Below, in pieces: positions 13,212 to 22,383 of a stretch of DNA of 50,385 nucleotides (the stretch's first letter is position 1; each line of letters opens with the position of its first letter). Source of the stretch: a virus; IMG/VR virus record IMGVR_UViG_3300005253_000363, positions 1 through 50,385 of that record; one strand, 5' to 3'. The notes below the pieces were generated by a model. That model was given only the letters and a program-made list of their open reading frames with translations, was not told the DNA's origin and made no database searches. Position numbers and translations under genes: made by a program.

Positions 13212-13987
13212 CTCCCTTCCTCATGGAACTCGACCTCTCCCAGGTAGAATCACGCATCTGTTATATGCTCACTCGTGATCCTGTCCTAGTCAAGCAGGCT
13301 CAAAGCCAGCCTTGGGAGTTTAACGGGCATACAGAAACTGCTCGGATGATTTATGGAGTAGAAGACCCTACTCCCCTCCAGTACTATCTAGGCAAGAAAA
13401 CATCTCATGGAGTCATGAGAGGAATGCAGGGAAAGAAACTGGCAGACGAATTATTAAAAGAAGGCACCGTAATGGCAGTCACTGAATGTGATTGGCTGAT
13501 TCAACGATTCTTCGAGACGAAACCAGCAATCCGGGATGTGTACTTTGTTGAAGTCCGTCAGCAGGTTTGGGATCACCGGAAACTTACGAATTCTTTTGGC
13601 CGTGTTATCGAGTGGCCTTTTGATAGATTCGGGGACGATCTCTATCGAGAAGCTTACTCGTGGCCTCTTCAATCGGATGCTGCTGACCTTATCAATCAAC
13701 AGGGATTGATTCCAATGCATCATTGGTTGAAGCAGGGTAAAATGTATACCAAGATCCTGGCTCAGGTTCATGATTCACTGCTGTTCAATACCTGTATCGA
13801 GGAAGCCTATGATGTAGCACTGGCCTTTAAAGGATGGATTGCAGAGCCTATTGAGTATCCGGCTGGGCCACTTTCGGTGCCGGTGACTTTTAAGATTGGC
13901 AAGACTTGGGCTGGGGATCATGAGTGGAAGAGACTACCGAGTAGGGAAGAATTTAACGAGAAAATAAAAGAGATTATAGGAGGTTAG
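13208..13987 (+). CDS. polA: PolA C-terminal catalytic part, split polymerase fragment 2
   Basis: 259 residues. Motif A is DLSQVESR (residues 9-16, with catalytic D9). The O-helix region is GKKTSHGVMRGMQG (62-75). NSFGRVIEWP (128-137) and the Q155/AAD segment follow, then motif C VHDS at 187-190 with its catalytic Asp and Ser in place of the usual Glu. It starts only a few residues before motif A, so nearly all catalytic residues are here while exonuclease and thumb are in the gene at 10243. Both halves must presumably assemble. The start overlaps the stop of the last cassette gene, and no in-frame upstream extension exists. Confidence 0.87.
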   Translation: MTPFLMELDLSQVESRICYMLTRDPVLVKQAQSQPWEFNGHTETARMIYGVEDPTPLQYYLGKKTSHGVMRGMQGKKLADELLKEGTVMAVTECDWLIQRFFETKPAIRDVYFVEVRQQVWDHRKLTNSFGRVIEWPFDRFGDDLYREAYSWPLQSDAADLINQQGLIPMHHWLKQGKMYTKILAQVHDSLLFNTCIEEAYDVALAFKGWIAEPIEYPAGPLSVPVTFKIGKTWAGDHEWKRLPSREEFNEKIKEIIGG

Positions 13988-13988
13988 G

Positions 13989-14237
13989 ATGTGTTATTTA
14001 GAGCAAGTTGTAAAGAGTCTTGAAGAAGATTTTTCTAGTTGGGATGGTTCAACCAACAAACGGTATTTGTTGCATAAGGAATCAAGTATTCGTTTATATA
14101 TTGATGGAGGAGAGGAGAATATTTTTATAACAGAGCCTCTAACTGTAAACCCTTCGAATATAGAGAAGAAAGCTCTTTGGGGGGCTGTCCAAAAATGCTG
14201 CGAGAATATCCTTCTAGCACACTGTAAAAAGTTATGA
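13989..14237 (+). CDS. Hypothetical protein (82 aa)
   Basis: It starts just after the polymerase stop with a good GGAGG. The product (MCYLEQVVKSLEEDF...) has a helical start, a strand-rich middle and a helical end with two cysteines (KCCEN). No family is recognised. It overlaps the next gene by 4 bases. Confidence 0.6.
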   Translation: MCYLEQVVKSLEEDFSSWDGSTNKRYLLHKESSIRLYIDGGEENIFITEPLTVNPSNIEKKALWGAVQKCCENILLAHCKKL

Positions 14238-14443
14238 TTAAAAAACCAACCCTAGACTCAATCGACAAACGACTTCTCCACATGCGGAGACTGTTCAATA
14301 TCATGAAGGCTCACAAGAGGCATCCCTTGATGGATGATGCTTTCAAGTCCCTCAAGCGTGAAGCTCGTAGCCTTGATTCCATGATGCGCGAAGCTGTTAA
14401 ATCCGGTGATGTGGAGTTCAGGCCCCGTGAAAAAAAGGTATGA
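14234..14443 (+). CDS. Basic helical hypothetical protein (69 aa)
   Basis: MIKKPTLDSIDKRLLHMRRL and the following segments are strongly helical and basic, ending with REKKV, compatible with DNA or RNA binding. It lies between the polymerase and the DUF3987-like gene and overlaps both neighbours. Function unknown. Confidence 0.6.
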   Translation: MIKKPTLDSIDKRLLHMRRLFNIMKAHKRHPLMDDAFKSLKREARSLDSMMREAVKSGDVEFRPREKKV

Positions 14444-15653
14444 GTATGAGACAAATACCAACTTTATAGCTCTTTACAAGTACCATTGTGGAACTTCTCA
14501 GGTTCCTGATTCGTTTCATAAATGGAGTTCGATCAGCCTTCTGGCTGCTTGTATGGGGAATAATATATGGTTGGAGAAATTCAAGGGGGATAGGCTTTAC
14601 CCGAATCTCTATGTCCTCCTGATCGGTCCTTCGGCTGTTGGTAAGGGTATAGCTATCGGCAAGGCCCACAAGTTTGCGGATTATGAACCTGGAATCATAA
14701 ATCCCCATAGAATATCTACCACTAAGAGGGGAAATATCCAGCTCATGTCCCGTCCTGCAAGATTTAAGGCGCAAGAGTATCACGGTTCCAGGATATATAC
14801 CATCTCACCAGAGCTGGTTAATGACATTGGTTCCGGTCCCTTGGCTGATGAATGGGTTCGCTGGATGACTGCCATGTTCACTGAAACAGATACCAAGTGT
14901 ACTGATTCTACGGGAGTACATGGTATTCAGCTGCTTGACGAACCTATGATTAATTGGCTTGGTGGGAGTACCGAGGAGTGGATGCGAAAGAGTATTACGG
15001 AGGATGCAATCACTGGCGGGTTCTTTGCTCGAACTGTAGTAGTTTCAGAGGAGGCTAATTACAGTCGCCGCATTCATAAGCCTACAGTTCCTTGGGACTA
15101 TGACGCTGTTAAAGAGCATCTTATAAGGAGAATACAAGGTTTCTGCCGCGTTGAGGGTCAGATGGTACTCTCACCGGAAGCAGAACAGATTGATGCTATT
15201 TGGTTTCATAATCGTCCACCACCTGATGAAGAGTGGGAGAGTGCGATGTGGAACCGGGAGCATGATATTATCCTGAAGGTTGCAATGGTGGTTGCCATGA
15301 GCGATCTTTCATGTTGGGGACATGATAGATATAACTTGGTAATTAATGGCCTTCATATTCAGGCCGCTCAACAATGGGTGACTAAAGTGCATAGTGATGT
15401 CAAGCCTCTTATAAAGATTCACGCAACTACGAGAGAGTCTATGTTTTTTGATATAGTCGTTAAATTTATTAAGGGATCAAGGGACGGTATTAATCATACA
15501 ACTCTCCTGAGAAAAGTTTATGGGCGGGGAGTTACGACAAAGTATCTGGCAAATATAATAGCGACTCTTATGGAAGCCGGGCATGTGGATATAGATTTCC
15601 GGGGAGATAGGAGAGCTAAATATTATGTGTGGAAGAGGAAGAGGTTAGGGTAA
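14427..15653 (+). CDS. DUF3987-like P-loop ATPase/helicase
   Basis: About 408 residues. The Walker A motif GPSAVGKG is at 67-74, followed by a long domain with FARTVVVSEE, and a winged-helix-like C-terminus (LLRKVYGRGVTTKYLANIIATLMEAGHV). Phage proteins of this type (DUF3987) are found near replication genes and are thought to act as helicase-like ATPases. GTG 14427 is chosen because GGAG lies 10 bases before it; GTG 14406 and ATG 14409 are alternatives. It closes the replication module. No primase or DnaB-type helicase is otherwise visible. Confidence 0.7.
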   Translation: MKKRYEYETNTNFIALYKYHCGTSQVPDSFHKWSSISLLAACMGNNIWLEKFKGDRLYPNLYVLLIGPSAVGKGIAIGKAHKFADYEPGIINPHRISTTKRGNIQLMSRPARFKAQEYHGSRIYTISPELVNDIGSGPLADEWVRWMTAMFTETDTKCTDSTGVHGIQLLDEPMINWLGGSTEEWMRKSITEDAITGGFFARTVVVSEEANYSRRIHKPTVPWDYDAVKEHLIRRIQGFCRVEGQMVLSPEAEQIDAIWFHNRPPPDEEWESAMWNREHDIILKVAMVVAMSDLSCWGHDRYNLVINGLHIQAAQQWVTKVHSDVKPLIKIHATTRESMFFDIVVKFIKGSRDGINHTTLLRKVYGRGVTTKYLANIIATLMEAGHVDIDFRGDRRAKYYVWKRKRLG

Positions 15654-15724
15654 TGGGCAAGATTATATTTGAGGCTATTCTACAGATTTCAATAGTGATT
15701 ACTCTCCTGTTATGGTTCTTCTGA
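15653..15724 (+). CDS. Tiny membrane peptide at operon end (23 aa)
   Basis: ATG 15653 overlaps the previous stop as TAATG. The product is a single hydrophobic helix (IIFEAILQISIVITLLLWFF). Its last 26 bases overlap the 3' end of the convergent leftward gene (stop at 15699), so the two transcripts meet without an intergenic gap. Confidence 0.4.
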   Translation: MGKIIFEAILQISIVITLLLWFF

Positions 15725-17612
15725 AGTCTTCTACGCTATTGAAAGTCCCGTCCGGTTTCTGTAGATTCGGGAAGAACTGCTGGATTGGAAGCCCTGAATC
15801 TTTGAATTGCTTGATGAACCGGCTTCGAGTTTTAGGATCAGCTGCGATTGTTCTTGAAGCAGAGCCAATAAGAACGTCTGTAATGTTCTGCATGGCTTGA
15901 GCTGCGAGTGGGTGATCGTTAGTAAGCCTAAGTCCGACAGTCAACCAGCGAACTCCCGTTTGACTTGTTAGAAGTTTTGCGATCATAGGAGGAGACAAAA
16001 CAATAAGTCCCTGAGCCAGTCTATTATCCCCAACCCCTCTTTCTCCCAGGGCTAGGTTAACCATCAGACCACCCTGCCCAATATTAATTAGGTTGAATCC
16101 AGGTCTTACACGAGCCGATTGAGCTAACTCGCCCGGTCTAAATCTTTCGGCGATTGTAGCAATATCCTGCAAGACTTGAATCTGACCGTCAGTAAAAACT
16201 TGTTGAAGGCTTTCCATTTGTTGCTTGTCCATGATTTGATTAAAGTTTTCAATGTTACCTTTACTCATTAGATCGTCAGCGAAAGCTCTTTGGAACATCG
16301 GCCAGTCACGTTCTCCAATTATACTTCGTAGGGCTTTAATGTTTGTTACATCACCAGTCTGGAATATCCCCCTAAATAAATCTTCTGGGTCTTTGCCTAC
16401 AATCTTTTTTCCAAGCCCTGATTTCTGCAACTCAAGCATCTCAATGAAACGATCCTTAGCTTCTCGTAATACTGTAAGAGCTTCCTGCTTATCTCCCTTT
16501 CCCTTAAACTGAGCCGACTCAATACTTTCAGCAATTCCTTTAAAGAGTTGTTTGACTTCCCCTTCCGGAAGATTCTTGAGTTTGGCAGTCTTAGCTCCAA
16601 GGCGTTTCTGAATCTCTCTTGCCTGTTTAAAGGTTATAAACTCTGGAAGCTCTTTCATCTCGTTTGCCAGCCTCTGTATTGATCTGAATTGAAGTCCTTT
16701 TGTTACTAAGGCTTCCTGCCCCAGTATCGTGTTTGCAGCAACCTTCAATTCCGCTGTTGGAATGATTTTAGTTTCTCCTGCTAATGATTCTGCCTTAGCG
16801 AAAAGTCTTCCAGCTTCATCATCCAGAATCTTAATCGTGTCATCAAAGGAACTCTCCGCAAATTCTCCGAGTGCAGACATTACTTTCTTGGGACCAGTCT
16901 TCTCCAAGAATCTATTCTGGAAAGCTTTAAATAGATTTATCCGTTTGTTATTGAAACGCTTTAGGATACCACCAGAGATGAGTCCTTGTCCTGCAAAGCT
17001 TTCCAGTCTGCCCACGAATGTTCTTCGGGTAATATCGAATGGAGTTGGTTGAATACCAAGTCTTTCAAAAGCCTGTATTGCTGCAATATCTTCTGGGAGC
17101 AAGGAATCAGCAAAAGGAGCAAGTCCAGTATTCTTTAAGGTTCTTACTCCTCTAACAATACCTTGTCCTCCAGCCTCAGCAATCAGCCCAAAGACTCCTT
17201 CTTGTCCGATTCTTTGCATAGCTTCTTTGGTCGTTTGTGGTGCATTTGGATCGGATGTTATTTGCTCAATAATTTGTTGAATTGCTTCTCCACCAGCAGA
17301 ACCTAATGAAGCAAGACCAGCCATCGCAGGAGGACCACCAGGAATCCCTGCAATACTACCAGCTGTTCCGCCAATGACTGCTCCTGTAGGGAATCTTTCT
17401 TCTTCTGGTGCCACAAGAGGTTCTTGTGTGGGAACTACCGCTTTGTCAGGATCAAGATTGATTTCGAGTTCGGGTCCTTCTTCAAGTTCTATGTTGAATC
17501 CGAGCTTCTTCTGCTGAAGCTCAAACAATCTACTCTTTTTACGGAGTTCTTGCAAGCGGAGAAACTTCTGTTCCGTTGTCAGCTGTTGACTGGGGATTAC
17601 ATTATCTACCAA
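15699..17612 (-). CDS. Internal virion (ejection) protein 3
   Basis: About 637 residues, the last gene of the structural unit. It has an acidic N-terminus, a glycine-zipper stretch (TGAVIGGTAGSIAGIPGG, then GLASLGSAGGEA) and long helical segments, typical of large ejection proteins that leave the capsid through the portal and cross membranes. TTG 17612 has GGAG 7 bases upstream; TTG 17633 is the other option and overlaps the preceding gene by 32 bases. Assigned by position after two similar proteins and by composition. Confidence 0.6.
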   Translation of the reverse strand: MVDNVIPSQQLTTEQKFLRLQELRKKSRLFELQQKKLGFNIELEEGPELEINLDPDKAVVPTQEPLVAPEEERFPTGAVIGGTAGSIAGIPGGPPAMAGLASLGSAGGEAIQQIIEQITSDPNAPQTTKEAMQRIGQEGVFGLIAEAGGQGIVRGVRTLKNTGLAPFADSLLPEDIAAIQAFERLGIQPTPFDITRRTFVGRLESFAGQGLISGGILKRFNNKRINLFKAFQNRFLEKTGPKKVMSALGEFAESSFDDTIKILDDEAGRLFAKAESLAGETKIIPTAELKVAANTILGQEALVTKGLQFRSIQRLANEMKELPEFITFKQAREIQKRLGAKTAKLKNLPEGEVKQLFKGIAESIESAQFKGKGDKQEALTVLREAKDRFIEMLELQKSGLGKKIVGKDPEDLFRGIFQTGDVTNIKALRSIIGERDWPMFQRAFADDLMSKGNIENFNQIMDKQQMESLQQVFTDGQIQVLQDIATIAERFRPGELAQSARVRPGFNLINIGQGGLMVNLALGERGVGDNRLAQGLIVLSPPMIAKLLTSQTGVRWLTVGLRLTNDHPLAAQAMQNITDVLIGSASRTIAADPKTRSRFIKQFKDSGLPIQQFFPNLQKPDGTFNSVEDFRRTITGE

Positions 17613-19491
17613 GTTCTTTCTCCAAGGCTTCAAGTTCAGTCTTCTCTGCCGGTGATAATCCTCCGCTCGTTATTGGAGGCTGCCCAATAATTCTTCTGCG
17701 ACTGTTGTCGATAATTCTTGCCAGTTGTGCTAACTTTTTATCGGCTAAAGTCTTACTGTCCGGAACAAAGAAAGTTTCTCCTCTTCCTGGAAGTAGTTTT
17801 GGGAAGCTTTTTCTAAAATCTTCTGCATCAAAGTCGGTAATTCTGGCTTCGCCGAAGGCTCTTGCAATAGTTCTGGTGACAGCTGTTACAGTAGATTCGT
17901 AAAGAATTGCATCTGGATTCGTTTGTGTGATTTGTTGTACTGCATTGGGTCCAGCTTGTATAATCCTCGAAAGAAGATTATTATCAGTAAATAGTTTCTT
18001 TGCGAGTTCTGTAATGATTCTTACATTGTCCAAAGATGAATTTATGTTTGCCAATGCTGTACGCTGTCCGGCAGTTATAGCAACCCCATTCGCATCTTTT
18101 ATTTCTTGCCAAGTTGTTCCGGCTTTAAATCCCGCAAAAGTTTTTGGGTTAATTATCTTGATGAGGTCGTTAGGGTCTACCGGAAGTTTTAATCCGGCTG
18201 TGATCTTAGCTTCTATTACAGCAGTTCCCTTCTTCGACTCCAAGTCAATTCTTCGTTTCTGTACTTTCTGTATAGCCTTTTCCAATACAGCTGCCGTACC
18301 TTTAGAATCGTCTTTCATTGCCTGTGCAAACTCTGCTGGACTTCTGAAAGTTTGTTGTAATTCTGCTTGGATTTCATCAGAAAGTTCAAAAGTCTCGACA
18401 TCAGCTTCTTGGAACATCTTCTCATGACGCTTAGAAACGAAACCGTTGAAACGATTTACTTCGTTATTGATTGATTCGGCTAATAGTGCATTATTCTCAG
18501 CAGTTGTGGGCTTCCTTTTATTGTCCAAGCGGAAATTGTCCCGCTTAATCTTAAGTCCTTGATTGACTTCCTTATTAAACTCACGATCAAAAAATGCTCT
18601 GGCTTCCTTGGAATTCCGCATCGGACTGTTTGCCAATAATCTTGCTTTGTCGGCTGCGTTAATACTAGGAAATGCCTTTGAGACTTCATTGTTAAAGTGA
18701 ATAAACTTCTGGTCCAATGTAGCATTCTTACCAATTGTTTTGGAGATAGAGCCACCACCGGGAACGGTCAAGGTTACGATAGTCGATGAGTCTATACGAA
18801 CTACATTAAGCTGTGATATGAAGTCTTGGATGGAAGCAAGTTGCTGTCCTCTTACGTCCGGTTCTACAGGTTGCGGCTCTCTGGCTTGGGGTCTTGGAGG
18901 AATTACAGTTGGAGTAACAATCGTTGGCTGTATTGGCTGCGGAACTTCCAAACCGAATGTCTGAGTATCAAAAGGAATCTGACCCGGTCCCGGCTGAATT
19001 GTAGGTCTTTCTGCTGGGCGTGGTGCAGGTTGAAAACCTTCTTGAGGAACTGTTGTAATCTCGGAGATATCTGGAGCTGACGGCCTTTCGGATACTATCG
19101 AAGGAATTCTTGGCTGCACAGGTGGAGTTGTAACAGTTCCTAGAGTTGCTGGTTGTACTGGACCGCCTAGAGGATTGAATGGTTGAGGTGGTTGTATAAC
19201 TGGCTGCTGTGCTGGAGTAGGAGCTGTACCTAAACTTGGCAAAGCTTGACCTCCCAGCTGTGGAACTAACTGCTGAAAGAACTTGTCCCGAAATTCTTGC
19301 GCCTCTAAAGCTTTCTGTTCGTCAAGTGTCAGTTGTCCTTCACGTAACTCCAGTCCCCTTTCCTGCAATGCAAAGCCCTTCTCCTTAAGTTCTCTTGCTC
19401 TCTTCTGCTGTTGAATCTGCTGATTCAGCTGAAGTCCCTGAGCTATTCCTTGGAAGAGACTATTGATCGCATTTTTATTTCTGCGTGCCAT
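17602..19491 (-). CDS. Internal virion (ejection) protein 2, coiled coil and proline-rich
   Basis: 629 residues from ATG 19491 (MARRNKNAINSLFQGIAQGL). The first 90 residues are a Q/R/E-rich coiled coil, then about 130 residues are Pro/Gln/Thr-rich and disordered in pattern, followed by a helical domain. The frame is open upstream to 19542 but those residues lack a ribosome site. Its position between two other likely ejection proteins suggests an internal core protein. Confidence 0.6.
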   Translation of the reverse strand: MARRNKNAINSLFQGIAQGLQLNQQIQQQKRARELKEKGFALQERGLELREGQLTLDEQKALEAQEFRDKFFQQLVPQLGGQALPSLGTAPTPAQQPVIQPPQPFNPLGGPVQPATLGTVTTPPVQPRIPSIVSERPSAPDISEITTVPQEGFQPAPRPAERPTIQPGPGQIPFDTQTFGLEVPQPIQPTIVTPTVIPPRPQAREPQPVEPDVRGQQLASIQDFISQLNVVRIDSSTIVTLTVPGGGSISKTIGKNATLDQKFIHFNNEVSKAFPSINAADKARLLANSPMRNSKEARAFFDREFNKEVNQGLKIKRDNFRLDNKRKPTTAENNALLAESINNEVNRFNGFVSKRHEKMFQEADVETFELSDEIQAELQQTFRSPAEFAQAMKDDSKGTAAVLEKAIQKVQKRRIDLESKKGTAVIEAKITAGLKLPVDPNDLIKIINPKTFAGFKAGTTWQEIKDANGVAITAGQRTALANINSSLDNVRIITELAKKLFTDNNLLSRIIQAGPNAVQQITQTNPDAILYESTVTAVTRTIARAFGEARITDFDAEDFRKSFPKLLPGRGETFFVPDSKTLADKKLAQLARIIDNSRRRIIGQPPITSGGLSPAEKTELEALEKELGR

Positions 19492-19501
19492 GATGTTTAC
19501 C

Positions 19502-20236
19502 CTAAGCGAATGAAGATGCACCAAGAGCGAGTGCTGTCCCAAAACCGCTAAGATCCTTACTTTCCGGTGGAATTCCTGCTTGTCCTCTCTGAACTGCCTG
19601 GGCCTGCCTGCCTAAACTGACAGGTTCAAAAGCCTGTGCCGAACTGAGTGCCGCTTGACCCGTTGCAGCTCTGCCTAACTCTGCTTGGACTTTCTGCATT
19701 AATAGGGGGAGAAAATTCTGAATGGTATTCGTGAAAACATTCAGCGGGATTCCAGCTCTCTGACGACCAAACTCTGAACCTGTTTGAGCCAACAGCCTAT
19801 CTACCCCAAACTGTCCTCTACCGCCTGCTTGACGAGCTGCAAACCGTTCTACATCGCCTGTTGCAGCAGATTGGGACAAGAGGCTGGCCTCAGTTCCTCG
19901 TGCAATAAGAGGAGCTAAGGTGCCTGTAGCCTTTCCTTGAATAGCGTCGATAAGTTGCTGTAAAGGTAAATCAAAGCCACTGATTGCCTCTTCCAATTTA
20001 GTTTCGCCGGGAGCACCTTGAAGGATAAGGTTCAAAAACTCTTGTCCTGTACTGACTACTCCTTTAGGTGAAGTGGGACCAGTCGGAGTAATATCCGGGC
20101 CTTCGCCTTTACCTCCTCCTCCCACTAAACCACCTAATGCACCTGCACCTAATAGGCTACTTAATCCTGCTCCACCTGCGGCACTCCCCCCAAATAGTGC
20201 GCTAGGTAGTGCTACTGCTGCCAATGGGACTACCAT
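19502..20236 (-). CDS. Internal virion (ejection) protein 1, glycine-rich N-terminus
   Basis: 244 residues. It starts with an Ala/Gly-rich membrane-active stretch (SALFGGSAAGGAGLSSLLG and more Gly), followed by helical segments rich in Ala, Gln and Leu. This matches the smaller ejection proteins of podoviruses in size and composition. It precedes two larger candidates in the same operon. Confidence 0.55.
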   Translation of the reverse strand: MVVPLAAVALPSALFGGSAAGGAGLSSLLGAGALGGLVGGGGKGEGPDITPTGPTSPKGVVSTGQEFLNLILQGAPGETKLEEAISGFDLPLQQLIDAIQGKATGTLAPLIARGTEASLLSQSAATGDVERFAARQAGGRGQFGVDRLLAQTGSEFGRQRAGIPLNVFTNTIQNFLPLLMQKVQAELGRAATGQAALSSAQAFEPVSLGRQAQAVQRGQAGIPPESKDLSGFGTALALGASSFA

Positions 20237-20714
20237 CTTTAGGTTTCCTTATGTATTTGAAGTCGTTTTTGTGGAGATATACCATCCAACCAGGAGAATC
20301 CCCAAAAAGTTCTGGTACTACTAAACTTATATTGTACCCCAATTTCTTGTGAATCTCCAGAAGGTCTGGTTGTTGAGTGACTCCCATAATAACCGGAGTC
20401 AGTTTGAAAGCCTCTGACATGATCTTGAATAGATTCTTGGAGAAGGACAGATGCGGTCTCATATCCTCTCGACACCACAGGCCCATCCATGCTGAGTTCA
20501 GCCAAGGAGTGAACCAGACCAGCATCCAGATTCCCTTCTCGTCTACATCGAAAAAGGAGTAGCGTGGGGCAGCCAGTAGAGTCATAAAGTCGTAGGAGCT
20601 GGTTTGCTCTCCCTTGAAAAACATCTTCTGAAGATCGCCGGATTTCTCTAATTCCATCCATAGTTGCTGTACCAGTAAATTGTGATTATTGTCCCTGCTG
20701 TTGTAAAGATACAT
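20202..20714 (-). CDS. GNAT-like fold protein in the virion module
   Basis: 170 residues from ATG 20714 (MYLYNSRDNNHN), preceded by GAGGG. The second half has PVIMGVTQQPDLLEIHKKLG, which resembles the last strand-helix pair of GNAT acetyltransferases (x-T-x-P-x-L...KLGY). The acetyl-CoA loop is not evident. Similar GNAT-like proteins occur between tail-hub and internal-protein genes in podoviruses. Enzyme activity is doubtful. Confidence 0.55.
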   Translation of the reverse strand: MYLYNSRDNNHNLLVQQLWMELEKSGDLQKMFFKGEQTSSYDFMTLLAAPRYSFFDVDEKGIWMLVWFTPWLNSAWMGLWCREDMRPHLSFSKNLFKIMSEAFKLTPVIMGVTQQPDLLEIHKKLGYNISLVVPELFGDSPGWMVYLHKNDFKYIRKPKDGSPIGSSSTT

Positions 20715-22383
20715 TGTTTTCCCTCGGAACGTAAATATCATAAAGGATACGGAATATTTCTACCCGCTTGGAAACTGATCCTGCGAAGCGAAGACTCAGG
20801 CGGTTTCCGGGTTTAAGGATTTTGTATTGCTGGATTGTTCTTGTAGGAGTCTTCAGGAGTGGGAGTGCGATGGAGACTTCATTGATGAACAGGGTCGGAG
20901 TCAGTGTTTCATCCTGGGTATCTGATTCAATAAAGATACTCTTGATTACAGCATCCTTGTCCGGGTCCATTGCCAGAGTTGGAATCTCCCATTCGATGTC
21001 AATTGCCGTAGCATCATCGAGGACACTTCCTACATTTTCCAGTAACTGAATCTTGGCAGCAACAGTTGCTTGAAGGCTACCTGTTTCTCTTTCATAGAAT
21101 AAAGCATTTGTGCCTACTCCTACATTCCTCCAAGTCTTCTTTACGAGGTTATAGGCAAGAGTAACTGAGAGATCGGAGATAATGTATTCAGTCTCTGTAA
21201 CCGTTGCAACGATTCCAGTGAAACCTGTAATGTCCTCCAGAGTCTCTCCTTTAAAGATTCCTTCGATTGGGCCTATGTTTAAAGGCTCTGCTTTGATTCC
21301 ATTGAATATCAGGACTGAGTTCTGGCCTTGATAGATGATTCCATTCGTAGTAGGAATGACCGTAAATGGTTGAGTGGTTCCAGGAGCTCCTTCGATACCA
21401 CGGACTGTGAAAATTCCCTCGGCACCTGAACCAGTTACTTCAGCAATCTTTGTAGGCGTGAAACCATATAAAACCCCATTCCAAAGAACTGCTGGATTTA
21501 TCGTGTCATCATCGCTGCTTACATCTAAGTTTCCTTCAACGGCTTCAGCGCGGCCTTCAGGAGAGAAGTAGACTCTGCCCCTTGCTCCGAGAGTGGAATC
21601 GTTATACCACCACATCCTCCCGACATGGGGACCAACGCAGCCATTGTAGACATCCAGAGGAGGAGTATTATCAAGTGGAAGCTCGGTTGCTCCACTGAGA
21701 GCGGCATCAGGAGCATTGTCTGTAAAAACTGTAGTCACATTGTCGAGGATTGTCGCCACTAAAAAGAAACTCGTCCCACCTGATACAGTGCGCCAGATTT
21801 CTCTGGCATCGACTTGGGAGTCTGAGGATACGGGAATAGATGAAAGGTCTGCCTTGTCAGAAGACAGAGTAACAGATGCTGCTACGGGATTTGAGTTGGA
21901 ACGAGTTCCTGTGGCTGTATTTGTGAAGGTTATCTTATATTGGTAGTCTCCGCTGAGAACTCCAGCGGCTCCTACGGCTGCTGTGGGATTTGTGAGTGGA
22001 GCATCAATTCCCCACTGGGTTACAGTTCCTGCTGCGTTTATCTTAAAAAGGTCTCCGCCCCCGGCGACAAATAGACTGTCCTCAACACCAAGAGTGGGGG
22101 GCATCTTGGCGAACCGGAGGCGGTCTCCTGTGAGACCTGTTTTGACTGAAGAGCCGTCACGGTAGAATACTGTAGTGGCCCCGGCAAAGCGGAGATTGTT
22201 GAACTCGAAGAGGGAATGGGCATCAAGGCTCTTGACTAATATGGAACCGTTTCTGGATTTCATAGTAGTCAGAGAATCTGGATGTAACCCTTTATTGCGT
22301 CTCTGGGTATTCTCAGGGAGCTGATCCTTTCTTCCTTCAAGAAAGAGACCACCATCGAATCTGTTGAATGTAACGTCAGGCAC
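20686..22383 (-). CDS. Tail hub/stabilisation protein, beta-propeller type (P22 gp10-like)
   Basis: 565 residues, almost wholly beta-rich. Repeated blade-like units include LWNGVLYGFTPTKIAEV and GIIYQGQNSVLIFNG, with many aromatic residues in strand ends. The start MPDVTFNRFDGGLFLEGRKD resembles the N-terminal region of phage stabilisation/hub proteins. It follows the adaptor genes, as P22 gp10 does. Family call is by pattern and position. Confidence 0.65.
   Translation of the reverse strand: MPDVTFNRFDGGLFLEGRKDQLPENTQRRNKGLHPDSLTTMKSRNGSILVKSLDAHSLFEFNNLRFAGATTVFYRDGSSVKTGLTGDRLRFAKMPPTLGVEDSLFVAGGGDLFKINAAGTVTQWGIDAPLTNPTAAVGAAGVLSGDYQYKITFTNTATGTRSNSNPVAASVTLSSDKADLSSIPVSSDSQVDAREIWRTVSGGTSFFLVATILDNVTTVFTDNAPDAALSGATELPLDNTPPLDVYNGCVGPHVGRMWWYNDSTLGARGRVYFSPEGRAEAVEGNLDVSSDDDTINPAVLWNGVLYGFTPTKIAEVTGSGAEGIFTVRGIEGAPGTTQPFTVIPTTNGIIYQGQNSVLIFNGIKAEPLNIGPIEGIFKGETLEDITGFTGIVATVTETEYIISDLSVTLAYNLVKKTWRNVGVGTNALFYERETGSLQATVAAKIQLLENVGSVLDDATAIDIEWEIPTLAMDPDKDAVIKSIFIESDTQDETLTPTLFINEVSIALPLLKTPTRTIQQYKILKPGNRLSLRFAGSVSKRVEIFRILYDIYVPRENNVSLQQQGQ

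Noticed and set aside
10243-13987. Split inteins joining the polymerase halves
   Set aside because: Fragment 1 ends directly at polymerase sequence and fragment 2 begins at it; no intein blocks or extra domains are present at the borders.
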